A model generated the notes under the pieces. It had not been told where the DNA came from. It saw nothing but the letters and a program-made list of their open reading frames with translations, and searched no databases. Shown one piece after another: positions 8,954-18,440 of a DNA stretch of 64,000 bases; position 1 is the stretch's first letter; each line of letters begins with the position of its first letter. A program made the position numbers and the translations under genes. The DNA comes from Legionella quateirensis (GTDB lineage: Bacteria > Pseudomonadota > Gammaproteobacteria > Legionellales > Legionellaceae). The DNA is taken from contig NZ_LNYR01000046.1 of assembly GCF_001467955.1 (NCBI RefSeq), positions 21,996 to 85,995 on the forward strand, written 5' to 3'.

Positions 8954-9805
8954 TTAGATTCCAAACGAAGGTCTTATTCCTTCATCTGGCTCCCTCAAAA
9001 CAGGCGTATGATGATACATGGATAACCCTGCTTTTTCAGCTCCAATCCTATCCTCATGAGACAGATAACTATCCGCAGCCTGTATACAATATTTCTTCAT
9101 CTCATCAATTGAGGCCAACTTAAAGGGAGTACTTAATACAATTCCTTTACCAAAATACGCATTATTAATTGATTCTTCCGAGTCACTTTCCGTCAACGAA
9201 GCCAAATGTAAAAATTTCCAGCACAAGATGTATCCCGCTCGGCATTGTTCCTCCATCCTCAAATTTTGATAACATAAAGCCAGTTGCATATAACCATTTG
9301 CCATCAACAAATACCCTGGGCATTGATGTTTTTTTGCGAACGATTCAAGATTAAATAAAAACTCGGCAATTTTTATCAGATCAGCCTCTGAAGCGTTTCG
9401 GAGATTAATGAATATCTGATGTAAATAAGTACGAATGCTATGAAATGATAAATAGTCTGTTGCATTCACTCCAATAAAACTAACCCCATCTGGAGATTGG
9501 GTAGTTTTTGATTTGAGCTGCAATAAATACAATAAATAACCCATTACAAAATCTGAGTCATGAATACCGGGTTGTGCCATAAAACGAAACTCAGGATTGC
9601 CAGGCAAACGCAAATTGGTTCTGCGTCTCTCCCAAAACTGATTATATTGAGGTTCTTTAAGCTTGGGATGCAATTGAGTATGACTGAAAAGAAAATCTGC
9701 TAATTGTCCATCATTCCATTGCTCTAGTATTTTTATCGCCTTATCAAAATGATTATTGGTCAAGAAAGAAACGACCTTTCCTTGTGTTGTTGATTTTTCT
9801 TTCAT
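8954..9805 (-). CDS. Legionella-type hypothetical protein, helical
   Basis: A 283-residue soluble protein with no signal peptide or membrane segment; the ATG has TGGAGATGC upstream. It appears helical and repeat-like, with segments such as Y-L-L-M-A-N-G-Y-M-Q-L-A-L-C-Y-Q-N-L that resemble TPR-like helices. It faintly recalls the Legionella DUF5630 group, but I cannot verify that. It is transcribed convergently with the kinase gene and divergently from the 883-residue protein, between two effector candidates. No enzymatic motif is visible, so the function is unknown. Confidence 0.7.
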   Translation of the reverse strand: MKEKSTTQGKVVSFLTNNHFDKAIKILEQWNDGQLADFLFSHTQLHPKLKEPQYNQFWERRRTNLRLPGNPEFRFMAQPGIHDSDFVMGYLLYLLQLKSKTTQSPDGVSFIGVNATDYLSFHSIRTYLHQIFINLRNASEADLIKIAEFLFNLESFAKKHQCPGYLLMANGYMQLALCYQNLRMEEQCRAGYILCWKFLHLASLTESDSEESINNAYFGKGIVLSTPFKLASIDEMKKYCIQAADSYLSHEDRIGAEKAGLSMYHHTPVLREPDEGIRPSFGI

Positions 9806-9906
9806 TGCATCTCCAGAATAAAAATTTGCGTTAATTTCTTACCAATCGAGTAAATCACTGTCTATAGTTATAGATAAGTCTAGTTGATACTATAAGGATA
9901 TAGCCA

Positions 9907-12558
9907 GTGGACGCCGAACAAAAAAATCGAATTATCAAGCGCTACATTAAGGAAAAAAGCGTACGACCAGATGATTTAAACCTTAATGACGATGCGCTTG
10001 CGCCTTATGCGGCACTAAATGGATTACTTGATTTTATCGTTCTCAATAATCATGGTTTATTCGATTTTGCTACTCTGGAAGGTGATGCCAATCAATGGAA
10101 AAAATTCACTGATATTTTAAATTATTCTACTGTTTTAACTCCCGGTTCACCACCAACGCTTACCAATACAAAGGAACGAAGCGCGGCATTTGGCTTACAA
10201 TACTGGCGAAATGCCAGAGACATCAGCGCATTACCCAAAGATAATTACTATGCCCGCGCTAGCAGTACACCTTTAGCGCCCGATGCAGAATTAAATGACG
10301 GAATCCAAAACAGCAGAGCGAAACTGTATGCTTTGACTCAAACCTTTCCGGCTGCGACGGTATTTAACGCGGCAGATAGTGCCGAGGTCAATTTACGAAT
10401 CAAGGCTCTAAACGAGCAAATAAAACCGATGGCCGACACAAATCCACAAAAAGCCATTCTGCAAAAAAGACTGAACATACTGCTGGATTTGAATAAAATC
10501 AATCAATTAGAACGAATCAACATACCACTGGACAATGGGGCAACATCAACCTACTGCACCCTTGCAGAAGCAGCTGGCGGAGTTACAGAAAAAATTTCCC
10601 TGATATCACTGGCCAATGTAAAAACACAGTTAGGTCATATCAATGCGAGGGATGATTTAACTGTCGATAACTATAATACCGATAGAGCACAATTCAAATT
10701 AAGTACCGAAGCCATTATAAAACTCCCCAAACATGGCGAGATTAAAGAAGTTCAGCGTGAAGCAATGGCTCTTAATATTTCCAGACTCATGGGATTGGAC
10801 ACGGCCTCTTCCACGACTATTGCACATAATGGACATCCAGCCATGTTCGTGCCTTTTGATAATATACGTTTACTCAGTGAGTTCTCCTCTGGAAAAACGT
10901 TCACTGCCGGATTGGGTATCAGTGGTCAAACATACACTCATTACTCTACGATTAAACCCGTAGGGGATGGAATGCAGGCGGATCGATTTGTTAACGATTT
11001 TGGCAATTCATTGGCGCTGTTCTATCTGTGCAGCGATACCGATGCTGTAGGAGGATATTGCCAGAATAAAGCGCTTAGAGACAGCAGAAGCTTGTTCATT
11101 TTTGATCAGGTAATTATGGACAGCGATAAATTCATTCTTGATTCCCGTTTAAGCCTGCAACCCGATCAATTCTTTATGAAACATACCCGCCACGGACAAG
11201 GTCGAAACAGAACACTTATTGAAGATTCTTCAATGGTTACCAAATATGCAAGCATCATGCAACTTAAAGAATTAGGCGGAAAAATAATCCAATATGCCAA
11301 TCATGTAGCCTGGCAGCACCACAATCGAGCTGAGGTATTGAAAGGACAATTAAGAGGTGTACTGGATAAAATAACACGAGATAAACTGATTGATGAATTA
11401 AAGGATGTAGAAATTCTTGAGAATGATGCCATCACTATTAGAACCAAAATAGAAAGTCGTATTAAACAAATAGATGAGGTGTTACCCAAAACAACAGGCG
11501 TTGTGAGTTCTGATGAAGTCCGACAGGCCCTGATATTAGAAAAACTGATTCATAATCCTGTTTTATTCAGCGACGATGGTCGGCCCTATAAAAATCCATG
11601 GACGACACGCCAGGCTAATAATGTAGAAACAATTAATGATTTGGGTAATGGCAGCGTACAAATCCATTTTAACTCTAAAGTTGCTCCAGACATGATTCAA
11701 TTCATTAAACGACATGGTGGTGGTGATTCATTAACCATTGTTTCTCCAAAAGTACTCACCATAAGTAAAGCGCATCTTAATGCACTTCGAGAAGGAATGT
11801 TGCATCCGGAACATAACGGGATTCTGGCTCCTGATGCAGATTATCTGGCCAATGCAGATTTAGCTCTGATCAAGGAAGCTTATGGTAAAGGGCACCGAAC
11901 TCGAATTATCAATACGATTACGACTTATAAAGCTGAAATGAATGATGCAGAACGAGGCCCTGCAGATAAAATTGCCTCTTTAATAAAGACCGAAGCCGAT
12001 TTAAAAGAATTTGTCAGGACAGCTAAAGACAAAGGATTGGGCATGCACGTGTTAAAAAAATTCTATTTTGATGCGCAACAACAGCTTCAAAAAATCATGA
12101 ACCCGGTATTAGTTCCCGCTAATATTAATGAAGCGTTCGCAGCAGCATTAAAGTTGGACAGAGTATCCGAGTTTAATGCGGTAGTCAGAGAAGCTATAGC
12201 ACACAACAAACTTACTGATGTCCAGTTTACCGGATTCCTTACTGCGTGTATCCAGAAAGAAGCCTTGGCAACAAATCATGCTGATGCAGTAAGAGAGAGC
12301 CAGGCCTTATCATTAGATGCGCAACGAGTCATAAACCATGTGCAATTGCCACCTGTACCCTTACTGATTCAATTAGGATTGCATGAGCCTGCTGATGATG
12401 GATTATTACATGTAGATCCCTTAGCTGCTCTTGAGGATGACTTAAGGGTTGAGCACGAAGTGTTAACTGCACAACCTCTCACCTCTGCGTCTGTGACACA
12501 AACAGTTCATGGGATGGATGATGGGGTAAGAGATGAGATTACTGTTCGAATTTCCTGA
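9907..12558 (+). CDS. Large cytosolic effector candidate with possible atypical-kinase core
   Basis: An 883-residue protein with a GTG start preceded by AAGGATA. It has no signal peptide or membrane segments. The centre has a pattern reminiscent of HipA/PI-kinase-like folds: A-I-I-K-L-P-K (K272) followed 13 residues later by Q-R-E-A (E285) on an apparent helix; then S-D-T-D-A-V-G-G-Y-C-Q-N with D379 and N387; and L-F-I-F-D-Q with D400. This would supply a Lys-Glu pair, a catalytic Asp/Asn and a metal Asp. The spacing between Asp and Asn is longer than in HipA, so this is inference only. The C-terminus has E/D-rich stretches like Dot/Icm signals. Another reading is that it is an uncharacterised Legionella family with a chance match. 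Confidence 0.7.
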   Translation: MDAEQKNRIIKRYIKEKSVRPDDLNLNDDALAPYAALNGLLDFIVLNNHGLFDFATLEGDANQWKKFTDILNYSTVLTPGSPPTLTNTKERSAAFGLQYWRNARDISALPKDNYYARASSTPLAPDAELNDGIQNSRAKLYALTQTFPAATVFNAADSAEVNLRIKALNEQIKPMADTNPQKAILQKRLNILLDLNKINQLERINIPLDNGATSTYCTLAEAAGGVTEKISLISLANVKTQLGHINARDDLTVDNYNTDRAQFKLSTEAIIKLPKHGEIKEVQREAMALNISRLMGLDTASSTTIAHNGHPAMFVPFDNIRLLSEFSSGKTFTAGLGISGQTYTHYSTIKPVGDGMQADRFVNDFGNSLALFYLCSDTDAVGGYCQNKALRDSRSLFIFDQVIMDSDKFILDSRLSLQPDQFFMKHTRHGQGRNRTLIEDSSMVTKYASIMQLKELGGKIIQYANHVAWQHHNRAEVLKGQLRGVLDKITRDKLIDELKDVEILENDAITIRTKIESRIKQIDEVLPKTTGVVSSDEVRQALILEKLIHNPVLFSDDGRPYKNPWTTRQANNVETINDLGNGSVQIHFNSKVAPDMIQFIKRHGGGDSLTIVSPKVLTISKAHLNALREGMLHPEHNGILAPDADYLANADLALIKEAYGKGHRTRIINTITTYKAEMNDAERGPADKIASLIKTEADLKEFVRTAKDKGLGMHVLKKFYFDAQQQLQKIMNPVLVPANINEAFAAALKLDRVSEFNAVVREAIAHNKLTDVQFTGFLTACIQKEALATNHADAVRESQALSLDAQRVINHVQLPPVPLLIQLGLHEPADDGLLHVDPLAALEDDLRVEHEVLTAQPLTSASVTQTVHGMDDGVRDEITVRIS

Positions 12559-12608
12559 TTAGGTACATTGAGAACACTGTAACATAACATGGACTTGATG
12601 GAGCAATT

Positions 12609-13166
12609 ATGCCAGTACATGAAAGACGCCAACATTTTCGCATCGATGATCACATCTATTTTGATTATCGTATTATTTCACCCGGTGAATTTTGTTCTGA
12701 TTTATCGATATCCAATCAGCTACTCGGCGAAAACGGGCAAAAATATATGGAAGCAACTCAATATTTTCAAAATATTGATTATGAGCTGGCTGAATTAACG
12801 CAGGCATTAGCGGTAAAAGAACCAGCCATGGCACATTATCTGAATCTGTTAAATGCGAAAATCGATTATTTATCCCGTCACATCCTGATGTCCGGAACAT
12901 TGCAAATGAGAAAAGTGAACATCAGTTTAGGTGGTATGGCCTTTAAAACAACGGAACTGATTAAGGAAAAAACCCATTTAAAAATCGTGATCTACACTAA
13001 ACCCAAAATGGTTCCGATTATAGTCGACGCGGTGGTGGTTTATAGTCAGTTTCAAAATGAGGCAAGCTACCGCACGGCAGTTTCTTTTACCCAATTAACT
13101 ACTGAACAGGAACAATTGCTCTCCCAACATATTCTGCAGGCGCAAGTAAAAAATCAGTGCGATTGA
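12609..13166 (+). CDS. PilZ-domain c-di-GMP-binding protein with helical insertion
   Basis: A 185-residue protein whose ATG is preceded by TGGAG. It has R7-x-x-x-R11 (E-R-R-Q-H-F-R) and, far downstream, N104-I-S-L-G-G109, the two halves of the PilZ c-di-GMP site. About 80 residues between them appear helical (Y-M-E-A-T-Q... to Y-L-S-R-H). Most PilZ domains have only about 25-30 residues there. Xanthomonas PilZ proteins with added long helices that oligomerise are a precedent. Its role as a c-di-GMP receptor is inferred. The window also contains two EAL proteins. Confidence 0.82.
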   Translation: MPVHERRQHFRIDDHIYFDYRIISPGEFCSDLSISNQLLGENGQKYMEATQYFQNIDYELAELTQALAVKEPAMAHYLNLLNAKIDYLSRHILMSGTLQMRKVNISLGGMAFKTTELIKEKTHLKIVIYTKPKMVPIIVDAVVVYSQFQNEASYRTAVSFTQLTTEQEQLLSQHILQAQVKNQCD

Positions 13167-13255
13167 TTTCAGTATACGTAGCTAAAGGATAGTACTTGGA
13201 GTAGATGAGAGATTCACGCATAATGTGCTTTCCTGATGAATTAAAGAGGCACAAA

Positions 13256-13525
13256 ATGAGTAGAATAATTTTTTGTTGTAAATTACAACAGGAAGCTGAG
13301 GGATTGCAAAAGCCCCCCTTCCCCGGAGCTCTGGGCGAGCGCATTTTTAATGAAGTGTCAAAACAAGCATGGAATATGTGGCTCTCACATCAAACCATGT
13401 TAATCAATGAATATCGTTTAAATCTGAGTGAAGCCAAATCCCGTGAGTTTTTAAAAGAAGAAATGCAAAAGTATTTTTTTGGTGAAGGTTCGGAAAAGCC
13501 TTCAGGCTATGTTGCAAAAGAATAA
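13256..13525 (+). CDS. yggX: Oxidative damage protection / Fe(II)-trafficking protein YggX
   Basis: An 89-residue protein. The ATG at 13256 ([10 protein letters not shown]) is chosen because AAAGAGG lies just upstream and it gives the family N-terminus; a frame from 13205 is probably spurious. Signatures are F-C-x-K-L-x-x-x-A-E-G-L, P-P-F-P-G and the [14 protein letters not shown] block. YggX protects iron-sulfur enzymes and supports iron handling in the cytoplasm. It lies 11 bases upstream of psuG, so the two are probably co-transcribed. Confidence 0.95.
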   Translation: MSRIIFCCKLQQEAEGLQKPPFPGALGERIFNEVSKQAWNMWLSHQTMLINEYRLNLSEAKSREFLKEEMQKYFFGEGSEKPSGYVAKE

Positions 13526-13536
13526 AGGATCCAATT

Positions 13537-14463
13537 ATGTTTCATGATTTATTAGAAATTAATGAGGAAGTTTTAGAAGCCATAGAACATCATAAACCTG
13601 TGGTTGCTCTTGAATCTACTATTATCTCTCATGGTATGCCTCATCCAGAAAATTTAAATACGGCTTATGAAGTTGAGGATATTATTCGTAATCATGGCGC
13701 AATTCCAGCAACTATTGCACTCTACCAAGGTAAAATTCATATTGGCCTGACTAAAAAAATAATGGAACATCTGGCAGAGTCTACAGAAGTAATGAAAGCG
13801 TCTCGCCGAGATATTGCCTACGTTCTCAGTAAAAAAATAACAGCAAGTACAACTGTTGCCGCTACCATGTTCTGCGCCCATTTGGCACGACTGCCATTAT
13901 TTGTTACCGGAGGCATAGGAGGCGTTCATCAGGAAGCAGGAAACAGCTTTGATATCTCAGCTGATCTTATTGAGTTGTCCACTACTCCTGTCACCGTAAT
14001 CTGTTCTGGGGCTAAATCCATTCTTGATCTGCCCAAGACGCTTGAAGTACTTGAAACGCATGGAGTAGCCGTTATCGGGTTTGGTACCGATGAATTCCCT
14101 GCCTTTTACAGCCGATCCAGTGGCATCCCCGTACTGCATCGATTGGACAGCGCCAAGGAAGTAGCTCAACTGATGATGTTTCAACGTCATTTAAATATGA
14201 ATAACGGCATAGTAATTGCCAATCCCATTCCTGTAGAGGCTGAAATCTCTGACGAAGAGATGATACCCTTTATTCAGCAAGCGCATCAGGAAGCAAAACA
14301 CATTAAAGGACAGGCAGTCACCCCATTCTTATTAAAACGTATTGCCGAATTAACTGCCGGCAAGAGTTTACAGGCCAATATTGAGCTAATTAAGAGCAAT
14401 GCATTATTAGGCGCACAGATCTCTGTAGCCTATCAAAAAAAATTATTTTCAAAAAAAATGTAA
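13537..14463 (+). CDS. psuG: Pseudouridine-5'-phosphate glycosidase
   Basis: PsuG cleaves pseudouridine 5'-phosphate to ribose 5-phosphate and uracil. The 308-residue length is typical. The N-terminus has V-A-L-E-S-T-I-I-S-H-G-M-P-x-P-x-N; later come G-G-I-G-G-V-H (about 126-132) and C-S-G-A-K-S-I-L-D-L-P-K-T-L-E. No psuK kinase gene is adjacent, so the pseudouridine phosphate source is not explained by this locus. Confidence 0.95.
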   Translation: MFHDLLEINEEVLEAIEHHKPVVALESTIISHGMPHPENLNTAYEVEDIIRNHGAIPATIALYQGKIHIGLTKKIMEHLAESTEVMKASRRDIAYVLSKKITASTTVAATMFCAHLARLPLFVTGGIGGVHQEAGNSFDISADLIELSTTPVTVICSGAKSILDLPKTLEVLETHGVAVIGFGTDEFPAFYSRSSGIPVLHRLDSAKEVAQLMMFQRHLNMNNGIVIANPIPVEAEISDEEMIPFIQQAHQEAKHIKGQAVTPFLLKRIAELTAGKSLQANIELIKSNALLGAQISVAYQKKLFSKKM

Positions 14464-14512
14464 TCAATACTTGACTCCAAACGCTTCTCGGAGTTTAATA
14501 GCAACCCATTGG

Positions 14513-14588
14513 GGCCAGATAGCTCAGTCGGTAGAGCAGAGGATTGAAAATCCTCGTGTCGGTGGTTCGATTCCGCCTCTGGCCACCA
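14513..14588 (+). tRNA. tRNA-Phe (GAA)
   Basis: A 76-nt cloverleaf. The acceptor GGCCAGA pairs with TCTGGCC; the anticodon stem-loop is AGGATTGAAAATCCT with anticodon GAA; the T-arm is GGTGGTTCGATTCCGCC; and CCA is encoded. The sequence is close to the gamma-proteobacterial tRNA-Phe consensus. A hairpin-forming segment follows at 14584-14611. A decayed copy of the 3' half lies about 640 bp downstream. Confidence 0.97.
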
Positions 14589-14782
14589 TGTAATTCAGCA
14601 GTTACGTGGTGGTTCCCAAATCCTCTGAAATTTCATGAAATCACACTACAGACACTCTTCCCTCATTATAAATCTGCAAATTTGAGCATTACTAGACTTA
14701 TAACATGCGCAGCCTGTATTAGACCAAATCGTATTACAAGATGGATTACCACCAAAGTCATAAAATCTGTTTTCACCATATT

Positions 14783-14885
14783 CTACGTTTTATCAATCAG
14801 CAAACGTAGTTGAAAACCTGGGATACGCCCCTTTGGGGCTACTCCCAGGCTACACTGGCTACGTTTTATCAATCAGCAAACGTAG
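14783..14885. repeat. 27-bp direct repeat pair
   Basis: Two identical 27-bp segments at 14783-14809 and 14859-14885 begin CTACGTTT and end AAACGTAG, so each could itself fold into a hairpin. The second lies in the loop of the large family B palindrome. Confidence 0.88.
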
Positions 14886-14923
14886 CCTGGGAGTAGGCCC
14901 AAAGGGCCGTATCCCAGGTTTTC
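14812..14923. repeat. Palindromic interspersed repeat, family B (full copy)
   Basis: About 112 bp with near-perfect inverted arms: GAAAACCTGGGATACG at the left is matched by CGTATCCCAGGTTTTC at the right, and the arms continue through GGCTACTCCCAGGCTACA. It is non-coding. Confidence 0.9.
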
Positions 14924-15098
14924 ATTTTACTTCCTGGCCTAATAAACCCTTATAAAATTCCATTCACAGAAATTCAACGTAATAAACAATAGGGTTTATT
15001 TTTGCAGAGATTTTACACATCACGGTACTTATTCGACAGGGATATATACCTTGGTAAAAAATGGAGTATTAAATGAACATTGAAAATATGATGGTGTT

Positions 15099-15141
15099 GA
15101 AAACCTGGGATACGCCCCTTTGGGGCTACTCCCAGGCTACA
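15099..15141. repeat. Family B repeat, left arm only
   Basis: Forty-three bases identical to the left arm of the family B palindrome at 14812, without the matching right arm. It is a truncated copy close to the tRNA remnant. Confidence 0.85.
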
Positions 15142-15178
15142 TGGCTGCATTTTGATTAGTAAGGGTTTGATGATAATT

Positions 15179-15258
15179 AGGATTAAAAATCCGCGTGTCG
15201 ATGATTCTATTCCGCCTCTGGCCACCATGTAAATCAAGGATTTACGTGGTGTTCCCCA
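15179..15258 (+). pseudogene. Decayed partial copy of tRNA-Phe 3' half and downstream hairpin
   Basis: From the anticodon-stem equivalent (AGGATTAAAAATCC) to the CCA end at 15227 and the following hairpin, this matches 14540-14611 with several substitutions. The stretch TTCCGCCTCTGGCCACCATG is identical in both. No 5' half is present and the T-loop is mutated, so it cannot be a tRNA. It looks like an att-site duplication or a local duplication. Confidence 0.85.
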
Positions 15259-15288
15259 ACATACCAACAAGTATGGTAAAGAGGGTAT

Positions 15289-17262
15289 TTGAACTTAAAA
15301 ATGAGTCAATATGAAAAAGAATATGGATTTTGCTTAAATTTTGAATTATTCTTGCTGCCTTTTAAAGCACTCTGCCAGGTATTTATTCTTATGTATGCTC
15401 GTGAAGAAATCATTAAAAAACAAGACTACTCACAAATAGCCGACTATGAAGATCATGATTTAGATGAGCAGGATTTAGTTTCGGTTTCTATTAATGATGA
15501 CGAGTTAACTACCATTGTACATGGTAACTCTTCTACAAATTACACTAGTTTTACCCCACTCTCACACTCTAATGCTCCGGATTTGACCCAATCTAGTCTG
15601 AGTGAACTTTATGACTATTTTATAAAGGAACATAGCGGTAATCCAATACCTTTTAATATGGCAAGTAAACTGGGTTTATTTTTAGAAGTTTTGGGTGGGA
15701 CCGGGGGAATTTATGCATGGCCACCCTCATGGGCTTATGCCCAATCAAAAAATCTGGCCCCTTGGCTTGCTTATAGTTTCGCCATATCCAACCCTCTTAG
15801 CAATGTTTTATTTTTAATGAACGCTACAGATGGTTTATTTGATTACGTTCAAGCAGAACTTCAACCACCCAAAGAAATAAAGGATCTTATTGAGTTGCCA
15901 ACAACGAAACAACTGGCTTCAAAATATACAAAAATGGTTTTGGGTTCGGTTGTTTGCGCAATTCCATTTGGGATCGCGGTCTATTTATTCCCTTTACCGG
16001 ATTGCACTCAAGCACCATGCATCGATATTACTGTGGCTCATTCTATTATCACAAATACCATTTTACACGCCGTTTCATGGAATCTTATACTCTCCGATGA
16101 ATACTGGTACTTTCGATTACCTATTATTCCTTTTGAAAAATTATTTTCTTCTTTAGCAAATTGTAGAAACACATCAGCACAAAATGAGTTTTTAAAGTTG
16201 TCAAAAGAGCAGGAACTCATTTTTTCAAAATATAGGGCTACTATTGCATCCACTTTTGCAGCAAGAGCTCAGGAACTGGTACAAGATCATATCATGAAAA
16301 AAGGCTCCTCCAGTCAAGGTTTAAGAGCGATTCAAAATAACGATATGAACTTAATTAAATTTGTAGAGCTGGCAAGAACAAATAATCCGGTACTTCCAAA
16401 AACTCAATCACCCTCTTTTTTTCGCACACTCTTGACCAAAGCAAATAATGTGTTAACAAGCGGCCCGGTAGGATTTTTGGGGGCTTCCGTTTTAGTGACT
16501 GGTTGTATTGGTTGGATTGCTAACTCTTATTATATAGGGGCTATGGCAGGTTTAGATATTACTGCAAACATTTTCGCCGGAACTTTACCTGCTTATTCTA
16601 CTGGGGTCTTATGTGCTTTTTATGGAACATTTATCGGAAAACAAATATACGATTATTTAACTACCTGGAATGGAATTCGTGATAAATTTTCTCTGGAAGC
16701 CCAATTATATCCAAAAACTTTTGCTCTATTTTTACTGGCAAACTTGTATATTTCTACGTTCGCCTATGCAAGTGGTTATGAGTTAATTAATACAGTTTTT
16801 TCAGATCCAATCTGGGATGGAATTAGGCCTGCATTACTGGATATTTCCATACCTACATTACAAGTACTTTCTTTTTTGCCATTGACGTCGCTTTTTAATG
16901 TAGTGATCAAAAAAGCAGTGGCAAAATTTGGCTCGCTTGAAAATGATGACACGCTCGCAGCCCGTTTACTCCTTAAAATGGATGCAATCAAGTTCTATTT
17001 GCACCATATGAAAGGTGATGCACTCATCAACGATCTTGCGAACCTGTCACCTGAGCAGCAAGAATTATTGGGAGTAGATAGTACTGAGTTTGAAGAAGAT
17101 TATGGAAATTTAGAACGTTTAACAACTGAAATACAAGCATTAGATCTTCCTATGCCAGATAAATCAGGACGAACAAGTTGTTTAGGTTTTTTTAGTAAAA
17201 AACCCAAACCTGACACTGAAGAGACCTCCTTACTCAATAATAATACTATGTCATTTGCTTGA
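15289..17262 (+). CDS. Polytopic membrane protein, function unknown
   Basis: Up to 657 residues. The start is uncertain: TTG at 15289 lies three bases after GAGGG, ATG at 15301 is too far from it, and ATG at 15391 has a weak AGG. The N-terminal 90 residues are acidic. Several hydrophobic segments follow, for example around L-G-S-V-V-C-A-I-P-F-G-I-A-V-Y-L-F, G-P-V-G-F-L-G-A-S-V-L-V-T-G-C-I-G-W-I and T-F-A-L-F-L-L-A-N-L-Y-I, giving perhaps seven or eight membrane spans. The tail is polar and acidic (E-E-T-S-L-L-N). I recognise no family. It lies next to a tRNA-associated repeat zone, so it may be a lineage-specific acquisition or a membrane-inserting effector; neither is shown. Confidence 0.7.
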   Translation: MNLKMSQYEKEYGFCLNFELFLLPFKALCQVFILMYAREEIIKKQDYSQIADYEDHDLDEQDLVSVSINDDELTTIVHGNSSTNYTSFTPLSHSNAPDLTQSSLSELYDYFIKEHSGNPIPFNMASKLGLFLEVLGGTGGIYAWPPSWAYAQSKNLAPWLAYSFAISNPLSNVLFLMNATDGLFDYVQAELQPPKEIKDLIELPTTKQLASKYTKMVLGSVVCAIPFGIAVYLFPLPDCTQAPCIDITVAHSIITNTILHAVSWNLILSDEYWYFRLPIIPFEKLFSSLANCRNTSAQNEFLKLSKEQELIFSKYRATIASTFAARAQELVQDHIMKKGSSSQGLRAIQNNDMNLIKFVELARTNNPVLPKTQSPSFFRTLLTKANNVLTSGPVGFLGASVLVTGCIGWIANSYYIGAMAGLDITANIFAGTLPAYSTGVLCAFYGTFIGKQIYDYLTTWNGIRDKFSLEAQLYPKTFALFLLANLYISTFAYASGYELINTVFSDPIWDGIRPALLDISIPTLQVLSFLPLTSLFNVVIKKAVAKFGSLENDDTLAARLLLKMDAIKFYLHHMKGDALINDLANLSPEQQELLGVDSTEFEEDYGNLERLTTEIQALDLPMPDKSGRTSCLGFFSKKPKPDTEETSLLNNNTMSFA

Positions 17263-17615
17263 TTTTAATGTGAGCTGCAGAAAAAATTAACAGGTTAGAA
17301 CTGGACTTGTATTGTTTTCTGCAAGCTCAGGCTCTTGGTCATTTTCCATCATCAGAGAAGGTTTATTTTGTATATGATTAGGGTGTGTTGAAATTCGTGT
17401 TCAATAATTATTTGATTTTTTGAGCTTATTTCTTTACCTGAATTAAAGTACTTGGAGATTGGGAACAATAGCAATGTATCTCTTCTATAATATCTTTGTA
17501 ATACACCGAATAACTCCTTTCTTCGTGGATCTAAACATCAAGCATCTTTGTCAATCATTAGATTCTATGTTAAATAGATGATGTTTTTATAACTGCTTAA
17601 AACCAGGAGTTCTAT
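17263..17615. other. Intergenic gap before nudC
   Basis: These 353 bases hold no supported gene. GGGTGTGTTG at 17381 resembles one end of the family A repeat, but no partner end is visible. The nudC promoter presumably lies near the 3' part. Confidence 0.45.
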
Positions 17616-18440
17616 ATGAGCCAATTTACGACACACATTATTCCTCCCTCAACTCTCACGGACCCTGTACTCTGGTTTATTTTTTTTGGTGAAGAAATTC
17701 TGCTCTATAGCGCACCAGGTCTTACCTCAATTCCTCAATGGATGGACACTAATTTTCTTAGTCCATATATCTCACAACAGCTTTATTTAGGCGTATGGAA
17801 TACAACACATTGCTTTGCTCTCAGTCTGGATAAGGCTCCTGAGTCACTTCCACACAATACTTTTTTCCAACACATACGCCAGGCGCATGAAACCCTAAAT
17901 AATGAGGTCTTATTTAGCATTGTATCGCGGGCAAAACAGCTTTTAAATTGGGATAAAAATACCCAGTTTTGCGGGCGTTGTGGGCAAAATAATCAATTAA
18001 GCAATAAAGAGCGCGCCAAAATATGTTCAACCTGTAGTTTCATGACCTTTCCTCATATATCTCCCGCGATGTTGGTGCTAATTTGGCGCGAAAATCAACT
18101 TTTGTTGGCTCGTTCACCCCATTTTATGCCCGGAGTTTATAGTATTCTCGCAGGCTTTGTTGATCCTGGAGAATCTCTGGAACAAACGGTTGTCCGGGAA
18201 GTAAAAGAAGAAGTAGGAATTACTATAAAAAATCTTCAATATTTTGGCTCGCAGCCCTGGCCGTTCCCTAGCAATTTAATGCTAGGATTTATAGCAGAAT
18301 ACGACAACGGGGAACTTCAATTCGATCCCAAGGAGCTCGAGGATGCTCAATGGTTTTCTCTGGACAAGTTACCAAAACTCCCAAAACCTATAAGTCTTTC
18401 AAGACTTATGATTGATGATTTTTTATCTAGGCAACTGTAA
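17616..18440 (+). CDS. nudC: NAD(+) diphosphatase / Nudix hydrolase
   Basis: A 274-residue NudC-type enzyme that cleaves NAD(H) to NMN(H) plus AMP and in bacteria removes NAD caps from RNA. A zinc ribbon, C-G-R-C plus C-S-T-C, precedes the Nudix domain. The Nudix box G-F-V-D-P-G-E-S-L-E-Q-T-V-V-R-E-V-K-E-E is intact, and S-Q-P-W-P-F-P-S-N is the NADH-specific motif of this subfamily. It overlaps the 3' end of the opposing aminotransferase gene by 14 bases, which marks the edge of the biosynthetic cluster. Confidence 0.95.
   Translation: MSQFTTHIIPPSTLTDPVLWFIFFGEEILLYSAPGLTSIPQWMDTNFLSPYISQQLYLGVWNTTHCFALSLDKAPESLPHNTFFQHIRQAHETLNNEVLFSIVSRAKQLLNWDKNTQFCGRCGQNNQLSNKERAKICSTCSFMTFPHISPAMLVLIWRENQLLLARSPHFMPGVYSILAGFVDPGESLEQTVVREVKEEVGITIKNLQYFGSQPWPFPSNLMLGFIAEYDNGELQFDPKELEDAQWFSLDKLPKLPKPISLSRLMIDDFLSRQL

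Noticed and set aside
14812-15141. CRISPR array
   Set aside because: The repeats are long palindromes with few copies and irregular spacing; there are no short spaced repeats and no cas genes.
15179-15258. Second functional tRNA-Phe
   Set aside because: The 5' half is absent and the T-arm is mutated, so it is treated as a remnant.
17381-17390. GGGTGTGTTG as a further family A repeat end
   Set aside because: Only about ten bases match and no opposite end or hairpin arm is nearby.
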